Of a stretch of 6,504 bases of DNA, positions 5,945 to 6,504 are shown in pieces. The DNA is from Clostridium sp. 28_12 (GTDB lineage Bacteria > Bacillota > Clostridia > TANB77 > CAG-508). Under the pieces are notes generated by a model. It was not told the DNA's origin, did no database searches, and saw only the letters and a program-made list of their open reading frames with translations. A program made the position numbers and the translations under genes. Positions within the stretch are counted from its first letter, which is position 1, and every line of letters begins with the position of its first letter. The stretch covers positions 1 to 6,504 of the forward strand of contig MNRR01000010.1 of assembly GCA_001916055.1 (NCBI GenBank), read 5' to 3'.

Positions 5945-6229
5945 ATGAAAACAAAGAAAATAATATGTGTATTAATACTTATAGTAGTAAGCATTTTATT
6001 TGTTTTTACATTATTTGATTTTTTTCGAAGTTTATTTGTACCAAACTTTGAAATAGTTGTAAATAATAAAAATAGAGCAGAAATAAATGAAATGATTGAA
6101 AATTTCTGCGATGATCCAAATAAAATTAATAGAATTAGATTTGAGGTTGAACTAGGAGACGGAGAATTACAATTATATAACTATTTTCATTTAGAAAAAA
6201 AACAATTGCTTCTCAGTCAGATAGAATAA
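5945..6229 (+). CDS. Helix-ectodomain protein, upstream part of a frameshifted gene
   Basis: From ATG 5945 the frame encodes 94 residues: MKTKK, a transmembrane segment (about 6-26), and an ectodomain starting NFEIVVNNKNRAEINEMIE with C55 and the strand INRIRFEVEL. It ends shortly after a run of eight A (6195-6202), with eight residues (QLLLSQIE) that look out of frame. The -1 frame at this run stays open to TAA 6346-6348 and supplies a hydrophobic second helix, which the paralogue-like gene at 4958 has at the same place. Joined, the product would be 134 residues against 146 for that gene. This is either a one-base loss or gain in the A-run, or expression through slippage on it (A AAA AAA at 6196-6202 is a possible slippery site). 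Confidence 0.7.
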   Translation: MKTKKIICVLILIVVSILFVFTLFDFFRSLFVPNFEIVVNNKNRAEINEMIENFCDDPNKINRIRFEVELGDGELQLYNYFHLEKKQLLLSQIE

Positions 6230-6348
6230 TGGATTATATGTGTGAAAATGGAACATCAGTTAAAGGAATATGTTTATTTCAAATGTTAATTGAAACAATA
6301 ATATTTTTGTATGTAAAATCAATCTTGGATTCTGAGAATGAACAATAA
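6202..6348 (+). pseudogene. Downstream part of the frameshifted membrane protein gene
   Basis: In the -1 frame relative to the upstream part, 48 codons run from ACA at 6202 to TAA at 6346-6348. They encode TIASQSDRIMDYMCENG, then a hydrophobic stretch (KGICLFQMLIETIIFLYV, joined residues about 107-124), then a short polar tail ending ENEQ. No ribosome binding site precedes the internal ATG codons at 6229 and 6238, so independent translation is unlikely. The helix and its position match transmembrane segment 2 of the 146-aa protein encoded from 4958. Confidence 0.65.
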
Positions 6349-6360
6349 ATTACAGATTTT

Positions 6361-6382
6361 AAAGCAGATAATTATCTGCTTT
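6361..6382. terminator. Perfect 22-nt palindrome, probable terminator
   Basis: AAAGCAGATAA (6361-6371) is followed directly by its exact reverse complement (6372-6382). The RNA would form a 9-bp stem with a small loop. It stands 12 nt after the TAA that ends the frameshifted gene. The 3' T-run is short (four T, 6380-6383), so termination may be weak; the upstream AT-rich side has TTTTAAA. A protein binding site is the alternative. Confidence 0.55.
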
Positions 6383-6452
6383 TGTGATAGGATGAGTAAA
6401 AATAAAATAGTAATATGAATTTATAAATAAAATACATATTAAGGAGTTTCTT

Positions 6453-6504
6453 ATGTCAAAAATTTTAGAGGAAGAAATATATGGTAAAGTAGCGACACCA
6501 AAAA
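6453..6504 (+). CDS. Start of an unidentified gene, 3' partial
   Basis: The ATG at 6453 follows AAGGAG (6441-6446) with 6-nt spacing, and the frame is open for all 17 codons to the window end (MSKILEEEIYGKVATPK). There is no membrane segment in this part, unlike the preceding genes, and the palindrome at 6361-6382 separates it from the array, so it may be a new transcription unit. Too little is visible to name a product. Confidence 0.6.
   Translation, partial: MSKILEEEIYGKVATPK

Noticed and set aside
6382..6408. Promoter for the last gene (TTGTGA with TAAAAT)
   Set aside because: The spacing is only 15 nt and both boxes deviate from consensus; such matches are frequent in this composition.

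Overview
The window is very AT-rich. Its genes use AT-rich codons (TTA leucine, AGA arginine, ATA isoleucine), purine-rich Shine-Dalgarno sites of the AGGAGG type, and TAA/TAG stops. This fits a low-GC Gram-positive bacterium, most likely a clostridial or related Bacillota species. There is no marker gene, rRNA or tRNA, so this placement is inference. All supported genes are on the plus strand and almost all encode membrane-anchored or membrane proteins. No enzyme with a recognisable catalytic signature is visible.

Positions 1-835 hold the 3' part of a secreted or surface-type gene with two domains resembling the PrcB-like (protease complex subunit) fold. An in-frame TAG at 611-613 splits it exactly inside the second domain, and the same frame stays coding-like to a TAA at 833-835. 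Positions 858-3280 hold two closely spaced genes. The first is a signal-anchored protein with a possible PrcB-like middle region and a PepSY-like C-terminus. The second is a polytopic membrane protein with a conserved cytosolic-looking C-terminal domain that I believe is the DUF6688 family. An AT-rich hairpin followed by a T-tract (3309-3347) ends this block, and an extended -10 promoter (3357-3365) follows directly.

Positions 3402-6348 hold a run of small genes of unknown function, nearly all membrane proteins: a 67-aa two-helix protein, a 122-aa four-helix protein, a 259-aa single-anchor protein, a 146-aa helix-ectodomain-helix protein, a 132-aa four-helix protein, and a second helix-ectodomain-helix protein broken by a frameshift in a run of eight A. 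The gaps between several of these genes carry copies of a ~44-nt repeat that starts at the stop codon of one gene or shortly after it, and ends at the ribosome binding site of the next. The layout looks like a cassette array of duplicated small genes, comparable in general form to immunity or accessory-gene arrays, but no function can be assigned. A perfect 22-nt palindrome (6361-6382) follows, and a new gene starts at 6453 and runs off the window.

The main points to follow up are the in-frame TAG, the A-run frameshift that restores a second transmembrane helix, and the intergenic repeat with its conserved hairpin arms.
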